From positions 1-64,000 of the forward strand of contig JAJFBE010000006.1 in assembly GCA_020697255.1 (NCBI GenBank): 64,000 bases of DNA, written 5' to 3'. The first letter of the stretch is position 1; each line of letters starts with the position of its first letter. The notes under the pieces are model-generated. The model was given only the letters and a program-made list of their open reading frames with translations, had not been told where the DNA came from and did not search any database. This DNA comes from Burkholderiales bacterium (GTDB lineage: Bacteria; Pseudomonadota; Gammaproteobacteria; Burkholderiales; UBA11063). Below are positions 47,686 to 56,386 of this stretch, one piece after another. The position numbers and the translations under genes are program-made.

Positions 47686-47697
47686 AATGTTAACATT
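47686..47697. promoter_or_regulatory. probable toxin-antitoxin operator
   Basis: AATGTTAACATT is a perfect 12-bp palindrome 15 bp before the antitoxin start. Ribbon-helix-helix antitoxins usually bind such sites to repress their operon. Confidence 0.5.
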
Positions 47698-47741
47698 TTA
47701 CGTTATTCTATACTAAAAGTCAACAGCATATCGCCAATAGA

Positions 47742-48326
47742 TTACTTATCTTCTGGCTTGGGCACTGAAGCTTCAACCTCAATGAGTAAATCAACCATAT
47801 CTCCAAGACCAGGAAGATAAGCTTTCATACCAAAATCTGAGCGCTTAATTTTAGCCGTTGCAGTAAACCCTGCAACCTTTTGCATACTAATTGGGTGTAT
47901 AGCTATTTTATTCACTGTAACGAATAAAGGTACAGACCTGGTAACTCCATGCAATGTTAAGTTTCCAGTAACAACTAACTTACTTGCAGATTTCTGTTGT
48001 ACGCGAGTGCTAACAAATGTGGCAGCTGGAAATTTTGCTGTATCAAAAAACTGCTCCTTAATTAACTCCTGATCTAGTTTTGGAATCCCGCTATTTATAT
48101 CATCAATTTGTATTGTGGCAATTACCTTGCTATTTTTTAAATTTTGCTCATCTAAAGTTATTGTTCCACTTTCTACCATCCATTTACCGGATGGATGTGA
48201 AAAGCCAAAATGGCTTATACTCCAGGTAACACTTGTATGAAATGGATCAAGATTATAAGGTACCTCTTTAGAGTAAACAAAACTGCCTATTACAAACAAT
48301 ATAACTATTAATATTTTTTTACTCAT
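47742..48326 (-). CDS. yceI: YceI-family periplasmic protein
   Basis: A 194-residue protein from the ATG at 48326, chosen because AAGGAG precedes it and a signal peptide follows (KKILIVILFVIGSFVYS/KEV). The lipocalin-like YceI domain opens YNLDPFHTSVTWSISHFGFS and contains GNLTLHGVTRSVPLFV and IKRSDFGMKAYLPGLGD, all standard. YceI proteins bind isoprenoid quinone-like lipids in the periplasm. Role here unknown. A single-gene unit. Confidence 0.9.
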   Translation of the reverse strand: MSKKILIVILFVIGSFVYSKEVPYNLDPFHTSVTWSISHFGFSHPSGKWMVESGTITLDEQNLKNSKVIATIQIDDINSGIPKLDQELIKEQFFDTAKFPAATFVSTRVQQKSASKLVVTGNLTLHGVTRSVPLFVTVNKIAIHPISMQKVAGFTATAKIKRSDFGMKAYLPGLGDMVDLLIEVEASVPKPEDK

Positions 48327-48421
48327 GATTAACTCCTTACATATTAAACATAGAAAAACTATATAAATTATGATAACATATCCTAGCAAACGTAAAAAAA
48401 TTAATTCTAATATAAGTAACT

Positions 48422-48465
48422 TACGGAAATTCCGTATTGCAGATTGTTAAGAATTTATATACAAT
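48422..48465 (+). promoter_or_regulatory. regulon palindrome plus -10 box for the 48502 gene
   Basis: TACGGAAATTCCGTA (48422-48436) is the only perfect copy of the palindrome. A -35-like TTGCAG follows directly, and TACAAT (48460-48465) begins 23 bp after the palindrome. The start codon is at 48502. Confidence 0.72.
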
Positions 48466-48501
48466 TAATACAAAATATAGTTTATTTGCAAGAGCAGTAA
48501 A

Positions 48502-49407
48502 ATGAAATTTTATAAAAGATATTCCACCATATTTTGCCTAAGTACAGTACTATTTTTATGTGTAAATACCGGACAAGCTACTATAATCGCTCAAAGGTGT
48601 GAACAAATGTTCTTACCAGGCGAAAATCAAGATATGCCAAAACTTTTTCTTCAGGTACAAACAACAGCGAGCGACGGTCCTTCCAAGGATATAGAAAAAG
48701 TAGAAGCATTTTTTACTATTACTAAAAATCCTGCCCCTTCTGACGATGAATGGGTACCTCTAGCACCCACCACAATTATTTTTAGTAATTTCAAAATCAT
48801 TGATAAATATTCTGGATTCAGAATAGCACAGATGATGAAAGATAGCCGGCGTAACCCGCTTGCCAAATTAGTTCCTTGGACCTGGACTTTTCCAAGTAGT
48901 TACATATATAGAGAATTTACTGGACGTCTTGAGGAGAAAGGGTATGGAAATTTTCATGGAACATTAGAATATAACTCCAAAAAATATGCTTATACAAACA
49001 GAAAAATTTTCTGCTCAAGTATGTTAACAGGTACCGGACATGATACCTATTGGCAACCACTCTATAGCAATAATTCCATGTATGCTTATTCTGCAAATCA
49101 GAACGGAAAAAGACCACATGTATATTGGATAGAAAAACTAACCAAAGAGGCTGGAATTTTTGAAAGTGCTAGAGATAAATCAGGTAAGTTTATAAATGTT
49201 AGAAAAAATGTTGAATGCCCTATCAATATTAGTGATACACCTACTGCAGTTCCAACTGTTCTTGCTCCAGATGGCGGTACCTCATACACAACTACTGCAC
49301 CTCCTCCTGACAATGCAACTACACCTGACGATGACCTTTGCAGCGCTGTGGCTCTTATGCCGCTAAAAGATACAGAGCTTAGGGAAATGAAAAAAGGAGA
49401 TAAATGA
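48502..49407 (+). CDS. secreted two-cysteine family protein
   Basis: A 301-residue protein with a signal peptide (core STIFCLSTVLFLCVNTGQA, cleavage GQA/TI). An early mature Cys (AQRCEQMF) and a domain ending NRKIFCSSM match the layout of the exported family. A second stretch has three more cysteines and a Thr/Pro-rich tail (TTAPPPDNATTP). The promoter palindrome at 48422-48436 is identical in type to those of the his-locus copies. Function unknown. Confidence 0.78.
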   Translation: MKFYKRYSTIFCLSTVLFLCVNTGQATIIAQRCEQMFLPGENQDMPKLFLQVQTTASDGPSKDIEKVEAFFTITKNPAPSDDEWVPLAPTTIIFSNFKIIDKYSGFRIAQMMKDSRRNPLAKLVPWTWTFPSSYIYREFTGRLEEKGYGNFHGTLEYNSKKYAYTNRKIFCSSMLTGTGHDTYWQPLYSNNSMYAYSANQNGKRPHVYWIEKLTKEAGIFESARDKSGKFINVRKNVECPINISDTPTAVPTVLAPDGGTSYTTTAPPPDNATTPDDDLCSAVALMPLKDTELREMKKGDK

Positions 49408-49481
49408 TTTCAACTTAATTTTTTATAGATGTTTTATAGCTAAAAACAGTAAAACTTAGAATAATAAATGTGTTGGGTCAT

Positions 49482-49502
49482 AATGCCGCAATCTGCGGTA
49501 TT
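49482..49502 (+). promoter_or_regulatory. hairpin directly before the ribosome site of the phosphorylase gene
   Basis: AATGCCGCA, ATC, TGCGGTATT form a 9-bp stem (one G-T pair) with a 3-base loop. The ribosome site AAGGA begins on the next base and the ATG is at 49517. It could protect the mRNA end or affect initiation; I cannot tell. Confidence 0.4.
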
Positions 49503-49516
49503 AAGGAATAGCATAT

Positions 49517-51319
49517 ATGAATAAAGATCGGATTAATACATACTTTCAAAATTTGTCTATCGACTATCTATATCATCTGGGGATAGATACTAGTATGAAT
49601 ATAGCTTCAGTATTTGAAGATATAAAATACGTGGTATTTACCCCTGCCAATAGCCAGGCCCAGGTAATAGTCAATGAATTTGCCCATAAGATATATAATA
49701 TACCGGGTGAACAATTTAGCTATGAACCAATTTTTAAAACCGAACGCTTTCATCTATACAAAGTTGGCACGGTGATAATTATATCTGGTGGCTTTGGTAT
49801 ACAATCTACCTTAATATGTATTAATGAAATTACCAAATTACTCATTCATCTAAAAAAATATGATGTAGCTTATTTTAAAATAGGTGTTGCCAATGGCTTA
49901 GGCACAAAAGATGGTGATATTATTATCAGTAATAACGTTGTTAATAATAATCTTGAGAATATATTTCGATCCGTTGAATGTGGCATAATAAATGAATATA
50001 CAACGATTTTTCCCGATAAAATAGCTAACGAATTACTTGAATTTTGCCATAATTATGCTGGGATAAATGCAAGCCCTGGCACTATACTGAGCGCGCATGA
50101 TTTTAATGACATGCAAATAATAATGAAAGATGTCATAACTTTAGAATCAAAACAATCAGGTATCAATAAATATTTGAGTGATGCTTATAATCTTGGTGTA
50201 CGAAGTGTTGATATGGAAAGTCTCTCTTTTGCAGGGTTTTGCGCCTATCTTGATATACCAGCTTGTATAATAGATATTAATATCACGAACCTTCTAGCCA
50301 AAAGAGATATTCCGGTTACACTAAATACGCAGCTGGGGATGGTATCCAGATTTGCCCAAATATTAGCAAGCTACATGTATAGAAACACCCGAAACAACCA
50401 ACACTTTGCAATACGCGACTACGATGCCATTAGATACAAAAAAGATAAATACCATTTATGGAAAGTTGCAAAGCTAGATTACCTTTATAACCTGAATCTA
50501 TCAATTACCCCTGAAGTAATTGATATGTTTAAGGGAATAAAACATGTATGCCTGCAAGGCAGCGGCATACGAGCAAAAGCCCTCGCCGGCCAACTTGCCA
50601 AATTAAAGATGGGCATTGAGAAGACATTTTTTACCCCACAGGATTTATTTAAACAATCTTACTTTGAAGGATACCGTGTAGGTAATATTTTGTCAGTATC
50701 CCATGGTATGGGGGCTTTATCGGTAATATGCTTATTACATGATTTAACCCGCCTTATGCAAGCATGCGGTAATGTAGAATTAGAATATATCAGGATTGGT
50801 ACTTCAGGCGGATTAAATATTGAGCCTGGTAGTATAGTTCTCACCGATACAGCTTATAACAGCGACTTAAGCACCGGCGCAAAAATGATTACGCAGGGCC
50901 AGGAAACCCTTATTTCAACACAGTTAAATCAAGTATTAAATAAAGATATTATCAAGGCACAGCCCAAAGATCTACCATTTAATTTATATAGGGGCAATAC
51001 TATTGCCGCAGATGATTTTTATCTCGGTCAAGCTCGATTTGACGGCGCAATAAAACCCAGATATGACAAAGCCATGCAGCAAAGCTACTTCAGACAAGTA
51101 ACAGAAAAAAATATTTATAACTTTGAAATGGAATCTGTCGCAATGGCATCTTTTTGCAATTTAGCAAAAATTAAGGCAGCTATGATAACCGTTACTTTGT
51201 TAAACCGTTCACAAGGCGATCAGGTAAGCACTACAAGTGAAGAGCTTGATGAGTTCTCAGAAAGATCAAGAACCATAGCAATTAATTACCTTACAAGCAG
51301 GATAAAATCCCGTTTATAA
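49517..51319 (+). CDS. tandem fusion of two uridine-phosphorylase (UPP-type) domains
   Basis: A 600-residue protein made of two related halves, about 1-300 and 315-600, both starting DYLY(H/N)L. The second half matches eukaryote-type uridine phosphorylase: VGNILSVSHGMGALS, YIRIGTSGGLNIEPGS (phosphate site), FYLGQARFDGA and FEMESVAMASFC (ribose-binding Glu-Met-Glu). It ends with VTLLNRSQGDQ (uracil-specific Arg region). The first half is diverged: the phosphate loop is FKIGVANGLGTKDGD and the late motif IDINITNLL has lost the Arg, though VDMESLSFAGFC remains. I infer an active C-terminal domain and a partner or regulatory N-terminal domain in one chain. Confidence 0.82.
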   Translation: MNKDRINTYFQNLSIDYLYHLGIDTSMNIASVFEDIKYVVFTPANSQAQVIVNEFAHKIYNIPGEQFSYEPIFKTERFHLYKVGTVIIISGGFGIQSTLICINEITKLLIHLKKYDVAYFKIGVANGLGTKDGDIIISNNVVNNNLENIFRSVECGIINEYTTIFPDKIANELLEFCHNYAGINASPGTILSAHDFNDMQIIMKDVITLESKQSGINKYLSDAYNLGVRSVDMESLSFAGFCAYLDIPACIIDINITNLLAKRDIPVTLNTQLGMVSRFAQILASYMYRNTRNNQHFAIRDYDAIRYKKDKYHLWKVAKLDYLYNLNLSITPEVIDMFKGIKHVCLQGSGIRAKALAGQLAKLKMGIEKTFFTPQDLFKQSYFEGYRVGNILSVSHGMGALSVICLLHDLTRLMQACGNVELEYIRIGTSGGLNIEPGSIVLTDTAYNSDLSTGAKMITQGQETLISTQLNQVLNKDIIKAQPKDLPFNLYRGNTIAADDFYLGQARFDGAIKPRYDKAMQQSYFRQVTEKNIYNFEMESVAMASFCNLAKIKAAMITVTLLNRSQGDQVSTTSEELDEFSERSRTIAINYLTSRIKSRL

Positions 51320-51361
51320 AAAGCAGTTAATAGTTACGGTCATTGGATATAGCTCTATCCA

Positions 51362-52042
51362 CTAATCAAGCTCTTCATAAGGTGATGAAGAACTATTCGA
51401 ACATATGCTATCAGATCCATCTTCCGGGCTTATGCAGGTGGGGAGCTTAAGTAATGCTTCCGGGTAATCATGAAACATTGCTTTTAGCATACTACCAGTT
51501 AACTTTTCTAATCCGGGAACTGACTCATCCTTTTGTTCAGGTATTTTATCTATTATAATTGTAGTACAGCTTGCATCTCGGGTATAGCGCTTCTTCTCAA
51601 TAGCCCCGTCTGGAACATACGAAATATATGCTTTCCAGGCATATCCTTCTTTTGCCAATTGAGTCGTTACCTTGCCCTCCAGACTTTTATTAGAAAACTC
51701 CAGGTAACCACCGCCAACTTTAAACGCAAGCAACCCTACTGCGTAAATGTTACCGGCTATTATTTGTTCATCTCTTTCATAAATCTTTAAGATTGGACTT
51801 GTAGTATGACCTTTTTCAATGATTAATGGTAGATTACTATTAAGGTTATCATACGCCAATTTCGTGTTTTTCCCGGATCTTAACTCGCTAAACGCAAATT
51901 TTAAGCTTTCACCATTGATCAAGGAACCATCCTTATCTGTAAACCAGCAAGTTGTTAAAAGCTTCTTAGCTGCTTGTACTTGGCCAATGCACATTGTTAG
52001 TATAACAAACCATAATAAATAAACAAATTTATAATTTTTCAC
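51362..52042 (-). CDS. small secreted two-cysteine family protein
   Basis: A 226-residue protein from GTG at 52042, chosen because AAGGAACAGA precedes it; an ATG at 52063 would add 7 residues. The signal peptide (core FVYLLWFVILTMCIG, cleavage VQA/AK) is followed by an early Cys (LLTTCWFTDKDG) and a domain ending RYTRDASCTTI, then a tail with further cysteines and an acidic Ser-rich end. The layout matches the exported family; identity to the other members is low. No regulon palindrome was found upstream. Confidence 0.7.
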   Translation of the reverse strand: MKNYKFVYLLWFVILTMCIGQVQAAKKLLTTCWFTDKDGSLINGESLKFAFSELRSGKNTKLAYDNLNSNLPLIIEKGHTTSPILKIYERDEQIIAGNIYAVGLLAFKVGGGYLEFSNKSLEGKVTTQLAKEGYAWKAYISYVPDGAIEKKRYTRDASCTTIIIDKIPEQKDESVPGLEKLTGSMLKAMFHDYPEALLKLPTCISPEDGSDSICSNSSSSPYEELD

Positions 52043-52211
52043 TCTGTTCCTTAAATAAATCATTTAATATGCTGATCTCAAATTTAATCGGCAAAATTGA
52101 GTTTTAAACATTAGATGTAGTATAGTAAACATCTGGCCGGGTACATATTGTACTACATAAATCCTTACAATATAATGACAAATACTGCATATAGATGATA
52201 TAAGATTTTAG

Positions 52212-52466
52212 GTAGCGTACTACACTGCACCAATTCCGGAACCATCTATATGTCCTACCTGTTCAACATGGTGGAATAATACCTGGAATAAAGATAAACC
52301 TAATTTGCTTAAACAAGGTAGTATATTAAAACCGAAAGCCTCTCTTCCTGAGGATGGATGGACAGCCTGGTTTAATGGAGCCCCCAGTAAATTGGATTCC
52401 CCGGTTTGGCCGGGGATGAGTAATTATTTTAGCACTGAAATCACAAATCATAAATCATACCAGTAG
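52212..52466 (+). pseudogene. 3' fragment of an unknown gene containing a palindromic repeat
   Basis: An open frame of 84 codons follows a stop at 52209 and has no start. It reads like real protein (ICPTCSTWWNNTWNKDKPNL; PEDGWTAWFNGAP) rich in Trp and Cys. It contains SKLDSPVWPGMSN, which is encoded by a palindromic repeat (52391-52421) in the same reading phase as the copy in mnmC (SKLDPRSKSGMT). I take it as the tail of a degraded, probably secreted, protein gene. Confidence 0.45.
52391..52421. repeat. palindromic repeat inside the gene fragment
   Basis: ATTCCCCGG (52396-52404), TTTGG, CCGGGGAT (52410-52417), then GAG. It belongs to the GATTCCCGC...GCGGGAATGAC family and keeps the surrounding frame open. 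Confidence 0.65.
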
Positions 52467-52666
52467 GTTGCTATTAGATTATCATCTGTGCTATAATATA
52501 TCCCGGTTATAGTCACTCAGATCATATAAAATATTTCTTTAATAGTTTAACCTCGTAATATAAATTAAGTTAACCACCCGGGTCAGTTAATTTATATAAC
52601 GAGTTAATAACTTGTGTGTCTGAATGGTTATGTGTTTCGTGAAATCAATTCCTATTGGAGAAATGA

Positions 52667-54565
52667 ATGCGTAAATATATAAATCCAGCCCTTCCATTAA
52701 TTACCTCCATTTTCATTTTAACAGCCTGTGTTGGCGGCGGTAGCAATGAAAATAGTGCTTCTAATCAATCCGGAACCATTAATGCCAAACACCTAGGTGC
52801 TCCTCTTGTTTATTCACCACAAAATAACAATGGTGGTGTTCCAGTACCTGGAATAATAGTGATCCCTAATGACAAGATTCAAATACAGATTAATAAATTA
52901 TCAAAAACAGTATTTGCTGGCGTACCTTACCAAAACACCAAGTTTATTATTAAAAATATAGGTACCGAGCCGATTACTAATATTACTGACTTTAGTGTAA
53001 CAGTAGACCAGTCTGAAACATGGGTAGAAACCTATCGGACTAACTGTACATCTATAAGCCCCAATGGAACTTGTGAAATTACCGGAACATTTACAGGTAG
53101 GACGACATCTGCTCCAACCCATGTTACCGTATCTTTAAAGCAAAACGATACTGCAATTTATGAATACAGTCAAAGCATCGTTGCCATTCCACCCGGACCA
53201 CAAGAAGATACACAAGATAAGTATCTAGCTATAAGATTTACCCATCCAACGGATAGCACGCAAAAAGTTTTTGCTGCAGCAGTTTATGGGGGATTTATGG
53301 TTGAATTCGATGATAAACATATCGGGAAAATTACTCCTTACAATGATAATTTTAAGGACGTAAATCCTGAGAGAAAAACATTTAGCCATTTCGGTGTACA
53401 AATTGCCGGACCTGGTGCTAAACCTGGAAGTGATGTATTGTATCTACCAAAAGGTGGTGCCGGCGTTATATTATTATCTATGGACCAAAAAATAGCTGAC
53501 GGGGCTGCTCCTAATCCAGATAATGCATCTGATCCAAGTATAAACACCAAGTTTCAACGAATTGAATTCTCTAATAATGGTTATAAAGCAGATATAAATA
53601 AGAATGAAACTTTTATTAATTTGACCAATGTTGACCATGTATCACTCCCACTTGAAATGGATTGGGTTGATAATAGCCAGCGAGCGCTTAGAGTTGCAGC
53701 AAAATACGATATACTAACGGAATCAATAGCAGATAAACTGGAAGAGATGGCTGCAGGGTTAAACGCTGTTAATCCAAATTCCTGGGGTTTATTAGTACAA
53801 CGAGATAAAGATAACGGTAATAAAATTATAAGAATTTTGGCCCCGGCGAAAAAAACTGGCTTTAAAGAAGATGGTTTTGACACATACATAGACGATATTT
53901 GGAGTTTCTATAAAGAAACTAATATAGATGGTACACCAATGCATTATATATACGTAGATGTTTCTGAAGTATTACCAGATAGAACTAAGGGCCAGGCTTG
54001 TAAACTTAGAGGATATGTACACTCAGACGAAAACTCAAATGAGTATTTTTACTTCGAACCATTGCCTGAATTCACGGCTACCTGTATTGATAAAGGATGG
54101 GGTTTAGATCAACAAAATGGGCCTTTACCAGGATCTCCACATCTTAGATTTAATAAATTTACAACTCAAGATTTCATTTCAGGTGCATCTGGTACGACCA
54201 CATATGGAGAAAATGGATCTTATCGTTCTGTAGTTGGGCGCAGTATTGTATCCGGACAATATATTGGACTTCTTCCATATTGCAAGAATACAAACTTATA
54301 TTATAGTGGAGATAATGGAAGTGGTGCAACAGACCGCCTATTTACCCAACAATACTCTGATTTATTCTTTACTGCGCAATATAGTACATGCCTGGCTCAT
54401 GCGGCAGACTATGGAGACAAAATAATAAACCAATATTCACTTTGGGCATCTAACTATTTTGACTACTACAACTATCCATATAGTGATGCTGTTGGTAGAG
54501 ATGCTACCTTAGTTGGAGATAATGCACAATATCCAGTTACCATTACTATTGGAAAAATGAAGTAA
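52667..54565 (+). CDS. lipoprotein with GH64-like beta-1,3-glucanase domain
   Basis: A 632-residue protein with a lipoprotein signal peptide (FILTACVGGG). About residues 75-180 form an Ig-like/DUF1573-like beta domain. The C-terminal 430 residues resemble glycoside hydrolase family 64 (thaumatin-like fold): VYGGFMVEFDD, VLYLPKGGAGVILLSMD, INLTNVDHVSLPLEMDW, and the ending YNYPYSDAVGRDATL...YPVTITIG. GH64 enzymes release laminaripentaose from fungal or algal beta-1,3-glucan. I cannot confirm the catalytic Glu/Asp pair. An imperfect inverted repeat (GTTAAC...GTTAATTTATA, about 52560-52600) lies upstream. Confidence 0.68.
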   Translation: MRKYINPALPLITSIFILTACVGGGSNENSASNQSGTINAKHLGAPLVYSPQNNNGGVPVPGIIVIPNDKIQIQINKLSKTVFAGVPYQNTKFIIKNIGTEPITNITDFSVTVDQSETWVETYRTNCTSISPNGTCEITGTFTGRTTSAPTHVTVSLKQNDTAIYEYSQSIVAIPPGPQEDTQDKYLAIRFTHPTDSTQKVFAAAVYGGFMVEFDDKHIGKITPYNDNFKDVNPERKTFSHFGVQIAGPGAKPGSDVLYLPKGGAGVILLSMDQKIADGAAPNPDNASDPSINTKFQRIEFSNNGYKADINKNETFINLTNVDHVSLPLEMDWVDNSQRALRVAAKYDILTESIADKLEEMAAGLNAVNPNSWGLLVQRDKDNGNKIIRILAPAKKTGFKEDGFDTYIDDIWSFYKETNIDGTPMHYIYVDVSEVLPDRTKGQACKLRGYVHSDENSNEYFYFEPLPEFTATCIDKGWGLDQQNGPLPGSPHLRFNKFTTQDFISGASGTTTYGENGSYRSVVGRSIVSGQYIGLLPYCKNTNLYYSGDNGSGATDRLFTQQYSDLFFTAQYSTCLAHAADYGDKIINQYSLWASNYFDYYNYPYSDAVGRDATLVGDNAQYPVTITIGKMK

Positions 54566-54617
54566 TTATAATTTTGTATGGTGGACATACTAATAATATG
54601 ACTGCCACAATCTTCAA

Positions 54618-54645
54618 AATGCTGCCTATTGGGCAGCATTTTTTT
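54618..54645. terminator. terminator between the GH64-like gene and dps
   Basis: AATGCTGCC (54618-54626) pairs with GGCAGCATT (54632-54640), and TTTTT follows. A run of A's on the other side (CAAAATG) lets it serve the convergent dps gene too. Confidence 0.82.
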
Positions 54646-54667
54646 ACCCTAAAAAGTAACTAGTAAA

Positions 54668-55153
54668 TCAGAGAACTAGTGAGCGTAACATCCATACCGT
54701 TTTTTCATGTACTTGAAGACGCTGTGTAAGTAAGTCTAAAGTTACCTGATCATCTGATTTTTCTGCAAAAGGTAGAGTAGCCCTGGCAGTTTTAATTACT
54801 ATTTCATGAGCTTCTATAAGATATTTAATCATTTTAGTTGCTTCAATATCGCCGGTATGCTCTTTAATACTGGTTAATTTAGCAAATTCGGCATATGTTG
54901 CCGGGGCTATAAACCCTAATGCCCTGATTCGTTCAGCAATTAAATCTACAGCTAAAGCCAATTCAGTATACTGTGTTTCAAACATTAAATGTAGTGTAGA
55001 AAACATCGGGCCTGTTACATTCCAATGAAAATTGTGTGTTTTTAAATATAGCGTATAGCTATCGGCAAGAACTTTTGCCAAACTATTGGCAATTTTAACC
55101 CGTTCTTTTTCGGCAATACCATCTTTAATATTAAAAAATTGTTGTTTTAACAT
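54668..55153 (-). CDS. dps: Dps-family DNA-binding ferritin
   Basis: Protects DNA and stores iron by oxidising Fe2+ with peroxide, as a 12-mer. The 161-residue protein has the Dps ferroxidase signature: [21 protein letters not shown] (quoted in part, [15 protein letters not shown]), [23 protein letters not shown] (in part, [11 protein letters not shown]). The start at 55153 is chosen because AAGGAG sits 7 bases before it; an in-frame ATG at 55171 lies upstream of that site. Confidence 0.93.
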   Translation of the reverse strand: MLKQQFFNIKDGIAEKERVKIANSLAKVLADSYTLYLKTHNFHWNVTGPMFSTLHLMFETQYTELALAVDLIAERIRALGFIAPATYAEFAKLTSIKEHTGDIEATKMIKYLIEAHEIVIKTARATLPFAEKSDDQVTLDLLTQRLQVHEKTVWMLRSLVL

Positions 55154-55178
55154 AATCTGTCTCCTTGTCAAAATTTAG

Positions 55179-55226
55179 AGCATGGATTCCCGTCTGGGTG
55201 GAAATGACACCCTTAGTGGGAATATC
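55179..55226. repeat. palindromic repeat upstream of dps
   Basis: GAGCATGGATTCCCGTCTGG opens like the repeats at 18299 and 22685. GGAAATGACACC and GTGGGAATATCAC follow, so the 3' half looks rearranged or mutated. Confidence 0.5.
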
Positions 55227-55306
55227 ACTACTTCGGTCTCAATTGTAACATAGGTATAAGACTTAATGATATAATATCGATACATAAATCAATTTTGGGC
55301 TATATT

Positions 55307-56365
55307 TTGACTAAAGTTATTGTCGGTTTATCCGGCGGGGTTGATTCATCAGTTAGTGCCTATCTACTTAAACAACAAGGATATGATGTTGTTAGTATTT
55401 TCATGCAAAACTGGGAAGATGAGAATACCGATAGTTATTGCACAATCAAAGAAGATAGCATGGATGCTATTGCCGTTGCCGATAAACTTGGCATCGATAT
55501 AGAGATTGTCAATTTTGCCAAAGAATACAAAGACCGCGTTTTTAGCTATTTTCTTGATGAATATAAAAACGGTCGCACACCTAATCCGGATATTTTATGC
55601 AACTCAGAGATAAAATTTAAGGCTTTTCTTGAACATGCTGTGACACTAGGGGCTGATTTTATTGCAACCGGCCATTATGTCGGTAAAACAACAACTGAGA
55701 ATGGAGAAATTTTAACCAAAGCATTGGATACTAATAAAGATCAAAGCTACTTTTTATATCGCCTAAATCAACACCAGATCAGACACTCACTTTTTCCACT
55801 AGCTAATATAACCAAGCCGGAAGTTCGGCAAATAGCAGCCAAGCTAGAGCTACCTAATGCGCATAAGAAGGACAGTACAGGTATTTGCTTTATTGGGGAA
55901 CGTCCATTTAGGGAGTTTTTACAACGTTACTTACCAACAAAACCAGGACATATGGTCTCAGTAGATGGTAAAATAATGGGTGAACATTTGGGCCTAATGT
56001 ACTATACTATTGGCCAACGCAAAGGCCTTGGAATTGGTGGTTTGGGCGAACCATGGTTTGTAGCCGAAAAAGATTTGGCTAAAAATTTGTTAATTGTAGT
56101 TCAGGGACATAATCATCCCCTACTTTTAAAAAAAGAATTGATAGCAACACAGCTCAATTTCGCAACAGGTAAATTGCCTAAACGTGGACGTTATATGGCT
56201 AAGACACGCTATAGAATGAAAGACGCAGAATGTACTCTTGAGTACACCGACAATGATGATCAACTAAGGCTTATCTTTGATGAGCCTCAGTGGGCAATCA
56301 CTCCCGGTCAATCTGTTGTAATTTATGATAAAGAGCTATGCTTAGGCGGTGGAATTATTTCATAA
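55307..56365 (+). CDS. mnmA: tRNA-specific 2-thiouridylase
   Basis: Thiolates C2 of wobble U34 in tRNA-Lys, -Glu and -Gln. The 352-residue protein has the PP-loop [15 protein letters not shown], the first catalytic Cys in [13 protein letters not shown] and the second in [12 protein letters not shown], plus [11 protein letters not shown]. The start is a TTG: 55307 matches the family N-terminus best; the TTG at 55295 is the alternative. With trhO and mnmC it makes the third wobble-U34 enzyme in this window. Confidence 0.94.
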   Translation: MTKVIVGLSGGVDSSVSAYLLKQQGYDVVSIFMQNWEDENTDSYCTIKEDSMDAIAVADKLGIDIEIVNFAKEYKDRVFSYFLDEYKNGRTPNPDILCNSEIKFKAFLEHAVTLGADFIATGHYVGKTTTENGEILTKALDTNKDQSYFLYRLNQHQIRHSLFPLANITKPEVRQIAAKLELPNAHKKDSTGICFIGERPFREFLQRYLPTKPGHMVSVDGKIMGEHLGLMYYTIGQRKGLGIGGLGEPWFVAEKDLAKNLLIVVQGHNHPLLLKKELIATQLNFATGKLPKRGRYMAKTRYRMKDAECTLEYTDNDDQLRLIFDEPQWAITPGQSVVIYDKELCLGGGIIS

Positions 56366-56386
56366 TTTAGATAGGTTATTAAATAT

